A stretch of DNA of 33,411 nucleotides from Solirubrobacteraceae bacterium (GCA_017882405.1 JADGPO010000102.1:1-33411), one strand, 5' to 3'; counted from the stretch's first letter, positions 1 through 10,338 are shown. Numbers and translations: made by a program. Notes: generated by a model not told the origin, from the letters alone.

Positions 1-465
1 GTGCTCCGCGGACCTGACGGCGAGCGGGTGGTGGCGATGGACAAGTTCCACATCGGACCGTATGTGACCGCCGTCGCCGACGGTGAGCTGCTGACCGAGG
101 TGCGTATCCCGCTGCGGCCTGGGGGCGGCTCGGCGCACGAGAAGACCGAGCGCCGAGCCGGCGACTGGGCGATCGCCGCCGCCTCGGCCGCGCTGTGGAT
201 CGACGGGGGCACGATCGCCGATGCTGGGATCGCGCTCTCCGCTGTGGGCCCGACGACCGTCGAGCTGACCCGTGCGCAGGAGCTGCTGCGGGGGGCCACC
301 CCCTCGGAGGAGCTGTTCGCCCAGGCCGGCCAGATCGCCGCTGAGGACTGCAGCCCGTCGGCGGACGGCCGGGGTCCCGTCGACTACAAGCGCCATCTCG
401 CCGGCGTCATGACCCATCGTGCCCTGCGCCGCGCCGCGGCCCGCGCGCTCAAACAGGAGGCCTGA
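1..465 (+). CDS. coxM: CO dehydrogenase medium (FAD) subunit, C-terminal part
   Basis: This is the 3' part of the flavoprotein subunit of aerobic CO dehydrogenase, which passes electrons from the CoxS iron-sulfur clusters through FAD to the respiratory chain. The 154 visible residues match the C-terminal domain of the CoxM/xanthine dehydrogenase FAD subunit: a segment reading TEVRIPL, an AHEKTERRAGDWAIAAASAA stretch, and an end in which VDYKRHLAGVMTHRALRRA is typical. Family members are about 280-300 residues, so roughly half is missing beyond the window edge. The GTG at base 1 is therefore probably an internal codon, not the start. It lies 8 nt upstream of coxS in the M-S-L order known from Oligotropha-type cox operons. 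Identification rests on these motifs and on the coxS-coxL context. Confidence 0.9.
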   Translation: MLRGPDGERVVAMDKFHIGPYVTAVADGELLTEVRIPLRPGGGSAHEKTERRAGDWAIAAASAALWIDGGTIADAGIALSAVGPTTVELTRAQELLRGATPSEELFAQAGQIAAEDCSPSADGRGPVDYKRHLAGVMTHRALRRAAARALKQEA

Positions 466-473
466 GAACCAAA

Positions 474-953
474 GTGCAAGTCACCATCAACGTCAACGGC
501 GAGCCCGTCTCGCGCGACGTCGCGCCGCGCACGCTGCTCGTCCATTTCATTCGCGACACCCCGGGGCTGACCGGCACCCACTGGGGCTGCGACACCTCCA
601 ACTGCGGCGCCTGCGTGGTGCTGATGGACGGACAGCCCCTGAAATCCTGCACCGCGCTGGCGGCGATGTGCGAGGGCCACGAGATCGCCACCGTCGAATC
701 GCTGGAGGTCGACGGCGAGCTGGACCCGATCCAGCAGGGCTTCCACGAGCTGCATGCGCTGCACTGCGGGTTCTGCACGCCGGGGATGCTGATGACCTGC
801 CGGGCGCTGCTCAACGAGAATCCGGACCCGTCCGAGCACGAGATCCGCACCGCGATCAGCGGCGCGATCTGTCGCTGCACCGGCTACAAGAACATCGTCG
901 CCGCCGTGCGCTGGGCGGCCGAGCACGAAGCTTCGATCCAGCAGGAGGCATAG
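474..953 (+). CDS. coxS: CO dehydrogenase small subunit, two [2Fe-2S] clusters
   Basis: This is the iron-sulfur subunit (159 aa) carrying electrons from the molybdenum site of CoxL to the FAD of CoxM. An N-terminal ferredoxin-like cluster is ligated by C39, C44, C47 and C59 (GCDTSNCGAC motif). A second cluster in the helical domain is ligated by C98, C101, C133 and C135 (HCGFCTPG and CRCTGY). All eight ligands are present and the length is normal for the family. The GTG start at 474 follows an AGGAGG ribosome binding site at 455-460, which lies inside the end of coxM. The stop is 2 nt before the coxL start, so the three structural genes are coupled in the order M-S-L. Confidence 0.96.
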   Translation: MQVTINVNGEPVSRDVAPRTLLVHFIRDTPGLTGTHWGCDTSNCGACVVLMDGQPLKSCTALAAMCEGHEIATVESLEVDGELDPIQQGFHELHALHCGFCTPGMLMTCRALLNENPDPSEHEIRTAISGAICRCTGYKNIVAAVRWAAEHEASIQQEA

Positions 954-955
954 GC

Positions 956-3336
<2,381 letters not shown>

Positions 3337-3340
<4 letters not shown>

Positions 3341-4266
3341 CAGAACGGGTCACCGGTGAGGAATTGGATCCCGCCCACCCGATCCGCCACCTCGTCCCCG
3401 ACGTGGAGACGCTCGCCCAGCGGCTGGCCTCCGTCGACTACCTGGTCGACGAGGGGCTGGCCACCGCGATCTTCCTCAGCCTGCGCCTGCCCCAGCCGCT
3501 GCTGCTGGAGGGGGAGGCGGGAGTCGGCAAGACGGAGGCCGGCAAGGCACTGGCGCGGGTGCTCGACACTCCGCTGGTGCGCCTGCAGTGCTACGAGGGA
3601 ATCGATGCCGCCGAGGCGCTGTACGAGTGGAACTACGCCCGCCAGCTGCTGTCGATCCGCTTGGCCGACAGCCACGGGGATGCGCTGTCCGAGGATGACC
3701 TGTTCGGCCCGGACTACCTGACGGCACGGCCGCTGCTGCGCGCCCTGCAGCATCCCGGACCGCGTCCCGCGGTGCTGCTGATCGACGAGATCGACCGGGC
3801 CGACGACGACTTCGAGGCGTTCCTGCTGGAGCTGCTCGCCGAGGCGACGGTCACGATCCCCGAGATCGGCACGATCACGGCCACCTATCCACCGGTGATC
3901 GTGCTCACCTCCAATCGCACCCGCGACCTGCACGACGCCGTCAAGCGCCGCTGCCTGTATCAGTGGATCGACTACCCGAGCGCCGAGCGCGAGGTGGAGA
4001 TCATCCGCCGCCGCGTTCCCCGCGCGGCAGCCACGCTGGCCGTCCAGGTGGCCGACGCCGTGTCGTCGATGCGCGCTTCGGACATCCAGAAGCCGCCCGG
4101 AATCGCCGAGGCGATCGACTGGCTGGCGGCGCTGGACCTGCTGGGGATCGCGGAGCTGGACGAGCCCGCCGTGCAGCGCACGCTGGGCTCCGTGCTCAAG
4201 TACCGCGAGGACCAGGACGTCGTCCGGGCCGCCGGCCTGGCCACGCTGCCGCCAGAGGGTGCCTGA
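3337..4266 (+). CDS. coxD: CoxD-type AAA+ ATPase (MoxR family)
   Basis: This is a 309-aa MoxR-type AAA+ ATPase. In Oligotropha, CoxD is a membrane-associated ATPase needed to build the [CuSMoO2] cluster in apo-CO dehydrogenase. Walker A is GEAGVGKT at residues 59-66 and Walker B is VLLIDE at about 146-151, followed by a sensor region with LTSNRTRDLHDAVKRRCLY. The ATG at 3337 overlaps the coxL stop (ATGA), which fixes the start and implies translational coupling. It is followed immediately by a VWA-domain gene, the usual CoxD-CoxE partner pair. Order and domain content support coxD over a generic MoxR. The maturation role is taken from the known family and is not shown by this sequence. Confidence 0.93.
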
Positions 4267-4270
4267 CCCG

Positions 4271-5644
4271 ATGGCCGACTTTCGCGTCCGCACCGTTGTG
4301 CTCGACCTGCCGCCGCTGGTCGGGGCGTTCGCCCGTCGGCTGCACGCCGCGGGCGTGCCGGTGAGCGCCGAGCGCGCCGCCCGCCTGGCCGAGGCGCTCG
4401 CCCTCGTGCGACCGGTCGCCCGCCGCCGGCTGTACTGGACGGCCCGCTCGGTGCTGGTGTCCGAGCAGTCACAGGTGAAAGCGTTCGACGCCGTGTTCGC
4501 CGAGATCTTCGGGTCGGGCACCGCGCCCGAGATCCTCATCGAGGATGTGCGCCAGGTACCGGCGCAGCCCGATGAGCGCCCACCCTCGCAGCGCGAGCTC
4601 GACGCCGACGCCTCTCCCGACGAGTGGTCGGCGGGTGGCACGCCGGCGCCCTCGCGCGAGCCCGGCGCCACGTTGGAGGCACGCGAGCTGCCGGTGCCGA
4701 CTGTCGCCTCCGACGAGGAGGTGCTGCGCGCCAAGCGCTTCGACGCGCTGGAGCCCGACGAGCTGGCCGCCCTGTACGCGCTCATGAGCCGGCTGTCCTT
4801 GGCCACCCCGCGACGACAGACGCGACGATACGAGCGCGGGCGCCACGGTGCGCGCGTCGATCTGCGGCGCACGCTGCGCGGGAGCCTGCGAACCGGATCA
4901 GAGCCGATCCGCCTGGCTCGCCGGCGACGGCGCTCAGAGCGCCGGCGGATGGTGCTGCTGTGCGACATCTCGGGCTCGATGGAGCCCTACGCGCGTGCCT
5001 ATCTGCAGTTCCTCACCTGCGCGGCGGCGAGTAGCGGAGCCCACCCACCCAACGAGGCGTTCGTGTTCGCCACCCGCCTGACCCGGCTGACGCGGGCGCT
5101 GCGATCGCGGCGCCCCGAGCGGGCGATCGCCCAGGCGGCCCGCACCGCCCCGGACTGGTCCAGCGGCACGCGGATCGGCGAGGCCCTGAAGGCGTTCAAC
5201 GACCGCCACGGCCGGCGGGGAATGGCTCGCGGCGCGGTGGTGGTGATCCTGTCCGACGGCTGGGAGCGAGGTGACCCGGGGCTCGTGGGTCGCGAGATGG
5301 AGCGTCTGGCTCGCCTGGCCTATCGGATCGTGTGGGTCAACCCGCGCGCGGCCGCCAGCGGCTTCGCTCCACGGGCCGGCGGGATGGCAGCGGCGCTGCC
5401 GCACTGTGACGCGCTCGTCTCGGGCCACAGCCTGGGGGCGCTGGACGAGGTCGTGGAGGCGATCGGCGCGGAGCGTGGAGACGATCGCGCCCCGGAAACC
5501 ACGTGGCGTCCGCCCGAGCCCGAACCCCTGCCGGCGCAGGACTCGTGGGCGAGTGCCACTCCGGTACCCGGCAGCTCGGTGGCGATGCCCTCCGGCTACG
5601 GCCCCAGCCGCGGGCGCACGACGCCCGGATGGAGCCTCGGATGA
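4271..5644 (+). CDS. coxE: CoxE-type VWA-domain protein
   Basis: This 457-aa protein has a variable N-terminal half rich in acidic, Pro and Ala residues, and a C-terminal von Willebrand A domain. The metal-binding MIDAS motif DISGSM starts at D232, and a later SDGWERGD segment contains D329. CoxE acts with the CoxD ATPase in the late step that inserts copper and sulfur at the molybdenum site. The chosen ATG at 4271 lies 4 nt after the coxD stop. An alternative GTG at 4259, overlapping the coxD stop, would add four residues and cannot be excluded. The C-terminal tail after the VWA domain (about residues 415-457) is Pro/Gly/Ser-rich and low in complexity. The stop overlaps the next gene by ATGA. 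Confidence 0.92.
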   Translation: MADFRVRTVVLDLPPLVGAFARRLHAAGVPVSAERAARLAEALALVRPVARRRLYWTARSVLVSEQSQVKAFDAVFAEIFGSGTAPEILIEDVRQVPAQPDERPPSQRELDADASPDEWSAGGTPAPSREPGATLEARELPVPTVASDEEVLRAKRFDALEPDELAALYALMSRLSLATPRRQTRRYERGRHGARVDLRRTLRGSLRTGSEPIRLARRRRRSERRRMVLLCDISGSMEPYARAYLQFLTCAAASSGAHPPNEAFVFATRLTRLTRALRSRRPERAIAQAARTAPDWSSGTRIGEALKAFNDRHGRRGMARGAVVVILSDGWERGDPGLVGREMERLARLAYRIVWVNPRAAASGFAPRAGGMAAALPHCDALVSGHSLGALDEVVEAIGAERGDDRAPETTWRPPEPEPLPAQDSWASATPVPGSSVAMPSGYGPSRGRTTPGWSLG

Positions 5645-5823
5645 GCTCCGGCACCCGTTCGGTCAAGTTGTGCATCTATCCGGGCTGCGATCGCCCGGCC
5701 GTGGCGCCGCACCTGCTGGGCGGGCCCCAGCCCAGCTTCTGCGACCTGGAGCAGCACAACGTGCTCACCGCCCATCAGGAGCGCCAGCGCCTGGCGCAGT
5801 CAGACAACGAGGAAGGGGAGTGA
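5641..5823 (+). CDS. Small Cys/His protein in the cox cluster
   Basis: This 60-aa protein is not recognised. Its ATG overlaps the coxE stop (ATGA), and it ends 2 nt before the next gene, so it is placed as a genuine member of the operon. It contains CIYPGC (C11, C16) and later FCDLEQH (C34, H39), a C-x4-C...C-x4-H pattern that could bind one zinc or another metal ion. The tail is charged and acidic (DNEEGE). No signal peptide or membrane segment is visible. In this context it may help metal delivery or maturation of the [MoSCu] enzyme, but that is inference only. The reading frame is supported by perfect stop-start packing on both sides. Confidence 0.72.
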   Translation: MSSGTRSVKLCIYPGCDRPAVAPHLLGGPQPSFCDLEQHNVLTAHQERQRLAQSDNEEGE

Positions 5824-5825
5824 CG

Positions 5826-6281
5826 ATGGCCAACGAGGCCTATCGCGCGGTGTTCCTGCGCATTCACCCGACGGGCAAGATGGTGCTCAGCCTGACCACC
5901 GAGCCCGACGGTCACGAGGCCGACTACGCCGGCCAGGTGGCCGACCAGCTCGGCGTGCCGGCGCTCGACGTCAAGGTCGTGCCGGCCGACACCGACCGAT
6001 TCGGAAACGGCCACGGCTACAACACCACTCCTTCGTCCGGCACCCAGGAGGCGATCACTTCGGCGACCGGCAAGATCCTGGCCAAGGCGCAGCTGCTGGC
6101 CGGCGTGGTGCTCGACAGCCCGCCCGACAGCGTGAAGTGGTCAGACGGCGCGTTCGCCACGGCCGAGGATCCCGGCGACGGCAAGACGATCGCCGCCCTC
6201 GCGATGTACGCCCACGGGACCGGAGCGCTGCCGCCGGGCGTGGAGGGCGGGCTGGATGCCCAGACCGTCTACCGAGACTGA
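5826..6281 (+). CDS. Stand-alone relative of a CoxL internal segment
   Basis: This 151-aa protein aligns along nearly its whole length with residues about 487-635 of the CoxL encoded at 956-3340. Shared landmarks are R-x-HP-x-GK near the N-terminus, a GHE segment, a GDTD/ADTD segment, and an end reading GVEGGLDAQTVY beside GMEGGLDGQVIY in CoxL. The cofactor-binding stretch QTQGQGHE of CoxL has become TTEPDGHE, and the TYGSRSTPVSG loop has become GYNTTPSSGTQ. The AYxCSFR loop and the catalytic Glu segment are absent, so it cannot be a CO dehydrogenase by itself. It has its own strong ribosome binding site (GGAAGGGGAG, 5811-5820) and ATG, so it looks maintained, not debris. Function is unknown; a scaffold or assembly role is a guess. 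Confidence 0.82.
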   Translation: MANEAYRAVFLRIHPTGKMVLSLTTEPDGHEADYAGQVADQLGVPALDVKVVPADTDRFGNGHGYNTTPSSGTQEAITSATGKILAKAQLLAGVVLDSPPDSVKWSDGAFATAEDPGDGKTIAALAMYAHGTGALPPGVEGGLDAQTVYRD

Positions 6282-6306
6282 ACTCTACGACGAAAGGAGG
6301 ACGTAA

Positions 6307-6738
6307 ATGGTTGAGCTTGATCACGCGTTTGAGACCAGCAAGCCGATCGACGACAGCTGGGGGCTGGTGCTCGATCTCGAGCGCCTGGTGCCCTGCGTGG
6401 AGGGCGGCAGCGTGCTGGAGAAGACCGACGACGAGAGCGTCAAGGCCGAGATCAAGGTCAAGATGGGCGCGATGTCGATGAAGTTCAAGGGGACGGTCGA
6501 GGTGGTCGAGTCCGATCCCGAGAGCCACAGCGCACTGCTGCGCGTCAAGGCCCGCGAGGCCGGCGGCCAGGGCCACGCCAACGCCGACGTGACGTTCACG
6601 CTGGCCAACGGCGGGGGCAACATCCACACCGCGGCGCAGATCACCGGCAAGGCGGCATCGATGGGCGAGGGCATGGTCTCCACGGTGCTGGAGGCGCTGA
6701 TCAAGGACTTCGCCGAGAAGTTCGTGGCGGCCGCCTGA
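6307..6738 (+). CDS. coxG: CoxG, SRPBCC-fold CO dehydrogenase accessory protein
   Basis: This is a 143-aa CoxG family protein with the SRPBCC (START-like) hydrophobic-pocket fold. Recognised segments are an N-terminal LDHAFETSKPIDDSWGLVLD helix region, a central VKMGAMSMKFKGTVEVVE strand pair, and a C-terminal long helix ending EALIKDFAEKFVAAA. CoxG proteins link CO dehydrogenase to the membrane, and recent work on mycobacterial CoxG supports quinone delivery to the enzyme. The protein lacks the long C-terminal membrane-binding extension of some CoxG proteins. A near-perfect ribosome binding site AAAGGAGG at 6293-6300, 6 nt before ATG, is the strongest in the cluster, which suggests the product is needed in quantity. 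Confidence 0.93.
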   Translation: MVELDHAFETSKPIDDSWGLVLDLERLVPCVEGGSVLEKTDDESVKAEIKVKMGAMSMKFKGTVEVVESDPESHSALLRVKAREAGGQGHANADVTFTLANGGGNIHTAAQITGKAASMGEGMVSTVLEALIKDFAEKFVAAA

Positions 6739-6749
6739 GGTATCTGGAC

Positions 6750-7025
6750 ATGGTCGTCCGCCCAATGCGCGCCGTGGAACCCGGCGAGGTGCCGCTCGAC
6801 GGCGGCACCGCCGTGCAGGAGCAGCCCGACCGCCCGGTGTTCAAGGGCAACGGGGAGTACGACTACGTGTGCGTGGAGTGCGGCAGCCTGCTGGCGGCGG
6901 GGATGGACCCGCAGCTCATGACCCGGCGCGTGCGGATCCGCTGCGGCCGCTGCCGGACGGTCAACATCGCGGCCGAGCTGGCGGTGCAGGGCGCCCGCCG
7001 CAGCCGGGAGCCACGGTCTCCGTGA
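6750..7025 (+). CDS. Zinc-ribbon protein in the cox cluster
   Basis: This 91-aa protein is not recognised by name. It carries two Cys pairs, CVEC (C41, C44) and CGRC (C65, C68), in a classic zinc-ribbon spacing; the residues around the second pair (VRIRCGRCRTVN) resemble rubredoxin/zinc-ribbon knuckles. The N-terminal 35 residues are polar and proline-rich, and the C-terminus is basic (ARRSREPRS). The start is either ATG 6750 or ATG 6765, and both are close to the coxG stop. The last codon overlaps the GTG start of the downstream coxL (GTGA at 7022-7025), so the two are coupled. A role in metal handling or protein assembly is an inference from position. Confidence 0.75.
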   Translation: MVVRPMRAVEPGEVPLDGGTAVQEQPDRPVFKGNGEYDYVCVECGSLLAAGMDPQLMTRRVRIRCGRCRTVNIAAELAVQGARRSREPRSP

Positions 7026-9373
7026 CCGGCGTCGACGTCGGGTTCGGCCGTCTGCGGCGCAAGGAGGACGAGCGCTTCATCCGCGGCCAGGGCCGCTACC
7101 TCGACGACGTGCTGCTCCCGGGGATGCTGCACGGCGCGATGCTGCGCAGCCCCGTCGCCCACGCGCACGTCCTCTCGATCGACACCTCGGCGGCACTCGC
7201 CCATCCCAAGGTGCACGCCGTGATCACCGGCGCCGACCTGGAGGCGCGCGGCTGCGCCTGGATGCCGACGATGTCGGGCGATGTGCAGGCGGTCCTGGCC
7301 ACCGACAAGGTGCGCTTCCAGGGCCAGGAGGTCGCCTTCGTGATCGCCGACGGCCACTACTCGGCTCACGACGCGCTGGAGCTGATCGACGTCGAGTACG
7401 CGCCGCTGGCTCCGGTGGTCGACCCTCGACGGGCACTGGACGAGAACGCGCCGCTGATCCGCGACGATCAGCCGGACCGCTACGACAACCACATCTTCGA
7501 CTGGGAGTCCGGGGACCGCCGGGCGACCGAACGGCTGATCGCCGGCGCCGAGGTGGTCGCCGAGCGGGAGATGGTGTTCCCGAGATCACACCCGGCGCCG
7601 ATGGAGACGTGCGGAGCCGTGGCCGAGCTCGACCGGGTCAGCGGGAAGCTGACGATGTGGTCGACCACCCAGGCGCCGCACGCCCACCGCACGCTGTACG
7701 CGCAGATCCTCGGTCTCTCCGAGCATCGCGTCCGGGTCATCTCTCCCGATGTCGGCGGCGGCTTTGGCAACAAGGTGCCGGTCTATCCAGGCTACGTCTG
7801 CGCCGCGGTCGGGGCGATGACCGTCGGGCGCCCGGTCAAGTGGGTCGAGGATCGCTCCGAGAACCTGATGGCCTCAGGCTTCGCCCGCGACTACGCGATG
7901 CGCGGGCGGATCGCGGCGACGGCCGCCGGGAAGATCCTTGCTGTCGACGTCGACGTACTCGCCGATCACGGCGCGTTCAACACGGCCGCCCAGCCGAGCC
8001 GCTATCCGGCCGGTTTCTTCCACGTCTTTACCGGGTCCTATGACCTGGCCGCGGCCCACTGCCACGTGCGCGGCGTCTACACCAACAAAGCGCCGGGCGG
8101 GGTCGCCTACGCCTGCTCGTTCCGAATCGCCGAGGCCGTCTACCTGATCGAGCGGCTGATCGACGTCCTCGCCCGCGAGCTGGGCGTCGACCCCGCCGAG
8201 TTGCGCTTTCAGAATCTGATCGCGCCCGAGCAATTCCCGTATGAGTGCAAGACCGGCTGGGTGTATGACTCCGGCGACTACGCCACTGCGCTGCGCAAGG
8301 CGCTGGACGTGGCCGGATATGCGGAGCTGCGCGCCGAGCAGGCCGCGAAGCGCCAACGGGGCGAGCTGATGGGCATCGGGATCTCGTTCTTCACCGAGGC
8401 GGTCGGCGCCGGACCGCGCAAGCACATGGACATCATGGGCCTGGGCATGAACGACGGGGCGACACTGCGGATCTCGCCGACCGGCACCGCCCAACTGGGG
8501 ATCAGCGTGCAGACCCAGGGGCAGGGCCACGAGACGACGTTCGCCCAGATCGTCGCCCACGAGCTGGGGATCGCACCCGAGGACGTCGACGTGCTCCACG
8601 GTGACACCGACAACACGCCGTACGGGCTGGGCACCTACGGCTCGCGCTCGACCCCTGTCTCGGGGGCCGCCACGGCACTGGTCGCGCGCAAGGTCCGCGA
8701 CAAGGCCCGGCTGGTGGCCTCGGCAATGCTCGAGGTCTCCGCCGCCGATCTCGACTGGGAGCGCGGGCGTTGGTTCGTCCGCGGCGATCCCGAGCAGGGG
8801 GCCTCGATCTCCGAGATCGCCCGGGCGGCCCGCGGCTCGGTGGAGCTGCCCGCCGGCATGGAGGCCGGGCTTGACTCCGAGACCGTCTATGACCCGCCCA
8901 ATCTCACGTTCCCGTTCGGCGCCTACGTGTGCGTGGTGGATATCGATCCCGGCACGGCGAAGGTGTCGGTGCGGCGCTTCATCGCGGTCGACGACTGCGG
9001 TACGCAGATCAACCCGATGATCGTCGAGGGGCAGGTGCACGGCGGGCTCACCGACGGGGTCGGCATCGCGCTGATGGAGATGGTCGGCTACGACGAGGAG
9101 GGCAACTGCCTGAGCGCCTCGCTGATGGACTACCTGATTCCCACCGCGGTGGAGGTGCCCGAGTGGGAGACCGACTACACCGTCACCCCCTCGCCGCACC
9201 ATCCCCTGGGTGCCAAGGGGATCGGCGAGTCCGCCACCGTGGGCTCGCCGCCGGCGATCGTCAACGCCGTGTGCGACGCGCTCGCCCCCTACGGCGTGCG
9301 CCACGTGGACATGCCGTGCACGCCCGCGCGCGTATGGGACGCTATGCAAGGAAAGGCGGTACCGCCACAATGA
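7022..9373 (+). CDS. coxL: Form I-type CO dehydrogenase large subunit (second copy)
   Basis: This second full-length CoxL (783 aa) is collinear with the first and almost gap-free by eye. Its active-site loop is AYACSFR at residues 362-368, keeping the copper-ligand position (C365) but with Ala in place of the Arg before it. The cofactor stretch QTQGQGHETTFAQ begins at Q497, and the catalytic Glu of GIGE is E736. It begins with GTG 7022, overlapping the zinc-ribbon gene stop, and lacks about ten N-terminal residues found in the first copy. No coxM or coxS accompanies it, so it would have to share those of the upstream copy or have another partner. Its stop overlaps the XdhC gene (ATGA). It could be a paralogue with altered kinetics or another small substrate. 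Confidence 0.93.
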   Translation: MTGVDVGFGRLRRKEDERFIRGQGRYLDDVLLPGMLHGAMLRSPVAHAHVLSIDTSAALAHPKVHAVITGADLEARGCAWMPTMSGDVQAVLATDKVRFQGQEVAFVIADGHYSAHDALELIDVEYAPLAPVVDPRRALDENAPLIRDDQPDRYDNHIFDWESGDRRATERLIAGAEVVAEREMVFPRSHPAPMETCGAVAELDRVSGKLTMWSTTQAPHAHRTLYAQILGLSEHRVRVISPDVGGGFGNKVPVYPGYVCAAVGAMTVGRPVKWVEDRSENLMASGFARDYAMRGRIAATAAGKILAVDVDVLADHGAFNTAAQPSRYPAGFFHVFTGSYDLAAAHCHVRGVYTNKAPGGVAYACSFRIAEAVYLIERLIDVLARELGVDPAELRFQNLIAPEQFPYECKTGWVYDSGDYATALRKALDVAGYAELRAEQAAKRQRGELMGIGISFFTEAVGAGPRKHMDIMGLGMNDGATLRISPTGTAQLGISVQTQGQGHETTFAQIVAHELGIAPEDVDVLHGDTDNTPYGLGTYGSRSTPVSGAATALVARKVRDKARLVASAMLEVSAADLDWERGRWFVRGDPEQGASISEIARAARGSVELPAGMEAGLDSETVYDPPNLTFPFGAYVCVVDIDPGTAKVSVRRFIAVDDCGTQINPMIVEGQVHGGLTDGVGIALMEMVGYDEEGNCLSASLMDYLIPTAVEVPEWETDYTVTPSPHHPLGAKGIGESATVGSPPAIVNAVCDALAPYGVRHVDMPCTPARVWDAMQGKAVPPQ

Positions 9374-10311
9374 TGGCCGTGGAGCAGACCCGGGAGATCG
9401 AGCGACTCGTGGCCGAGCGCCGGCCGTTCGTGGTGGCGACCGTGGTGCGGGCCCGCCGGCCGACCAGCGTGCGTCCCGGTGATGGAGCGATCGTGCTCGG
9501 CGATGGGACGATCGAGGGCTTCGTGGGCGGTGTGTGCGCCGAGTCATCCGTGCGGCTACACGCCCTGCGGGCGCTGGAGACGGGCGACGCGCTGCTGCTG
9601 CGCCTGGTACCCGGTGATGTCGAAGGCGAGGGCGGCCCGGCGGAAATGCTCGAGGGGGCGGTGGTGGAGCACAACCCATGTCTGAGCGGCGGATCGCTGG
9701 AGATCTTCCTGGAGCCCCATCTGCCCGCCAACCGGCTCGTCGTGGTGGGCGGTTCGCCGATCGCACGGGCGCTGGCACAGCTGGCGGCGGCCGCGGACTT
9801 CGACTGCCAGCTGGGCGGCGCCTCCGACGTGGGGGCGCTCGAGGGCGCGGCCGCGGTCGTCGTGGCGTCGCACGGCAGTGGAGAGGAGGCGGTGCTGGCG
9901 GAGGCGCTGGCGGCCGGGGTGCCCTATGTGGCGCTGGTGGCCAGCCCGAAGCGTGGACGAGTCGTACGCTGCGAACTGGCGGTCGCGCCGGAGCTGGCGG
10001 CGCAGCTGCACACGCCCGCGGGTTTCGACATCGGCGCCCGCACGCCGGTGGAGATCGCGATCTCGATCCTCGCCGAGATGGTGGCGGTTCACCACGCCCA
10101 TCCCGGCTTGACGGGTGTGCGTGAGCGCTCGACCACTCCGGAGGTGGAGGTGGTGACCCCGCTGGTCACCGGGGTCGCGGTGGACCCGGTGTGCGGAATG
10201 AAGGTGGCCACCGTAGACGCCACCCCGCACCTGGAGATCGGCGGCGAGACGGTGTGGTTCTGCGGCGAGGGCTGCCGGGCCAGCTACGCGCGCGACCACG
10301 TCGTCAGCTAG
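9370..10311 (+). CDS. XdhC/CoxF-family chaperone with C-terminal YHS domain
   Basis: This 313-aa protein belongs to the XdhC/CoxI/CoxF family, which binds molybdenum cofactor and inserts or sulfurates it in xanthine dehydrogenase-type enzymes. The N-terminal domain (about 8-110) contains the family motif GFVGGVCAESSVR with C56. A Rossmann-like domain follows from about 120 (NRLVVVGGSPIARALAQLAA). Residues 271-307 form a YHS domain (VDPVCGMKV...FCGEGC) with C275, C298 and C302. YHS domains occur in copper and other heavy-metal transport proteins. The fusion therefore joins a molybdenum-cofactor chaperone to a likely metal-binding module, which would suit a Mo-Cu enzyme. The ATG at 9370 overlaps the coxL stop. 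It is the last gene of the cluster. Confidence 0.88.
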   Translation: MMAVEQTREIERLVAERRPFVVATVVRARRPTSVRPGDGAIVLGDGTIEGFVGGVCAESSVRLHALRALETGDALLLRLVPGDVEGEGGPAEMLEGAVVEHNPCLSGGSLEIFLEPHLPANRLVVVGGSPIARALAQLAAAADFDCQLGGASDVGALEGAAAVVVASHGSGEEAVLAEALAAGVPYVALVASPKRGRVVRCELAVAPELAAQLHTPAGFDIGARTPVEIAISILAEMVAVHHAHPGLTGVRERSTTPEVEVVTPLVTGVAVDPVCGMKVATVDATPHLEIGGETVWFCGEGCRASYARDHVVS

Positions 10312-10318
10312 GCGCTCA

Positions 10319-10338
10319 GCCGCCGGATCGTCGGCGGC
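10319..10338 (+). terminator. Hairpin after the cox cluster
   Basis: A 7-bp perfect stem, GCCGCCG (10319-10325) with CGGCGGC (10332-10338) and a 6-nt loop, begins 8 nt after the last cox gene stop. No T-tract follows, so it is not a standard intrinsic terminator. It may stabilise the 3' end or act with other factors. Confidence 0.35.

Noticed and set aside
1..3. GTG at the first base as the start of coxM
   Set aside because: CoxM is about 290 residues and only its C-terminal half is visible; the gene runs in from outside.
7022..9373. Second CoxL as a form II (putative) enzyme
   Set aside because: Form II has AYRGAGR; this protein has AYACSFR with the Cys kept.
10319..10338. Strong intrinsic terminator after the cox cluster
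   Set aside because: The stem is good but no T-tract follows; listed only as a weak hairpin.
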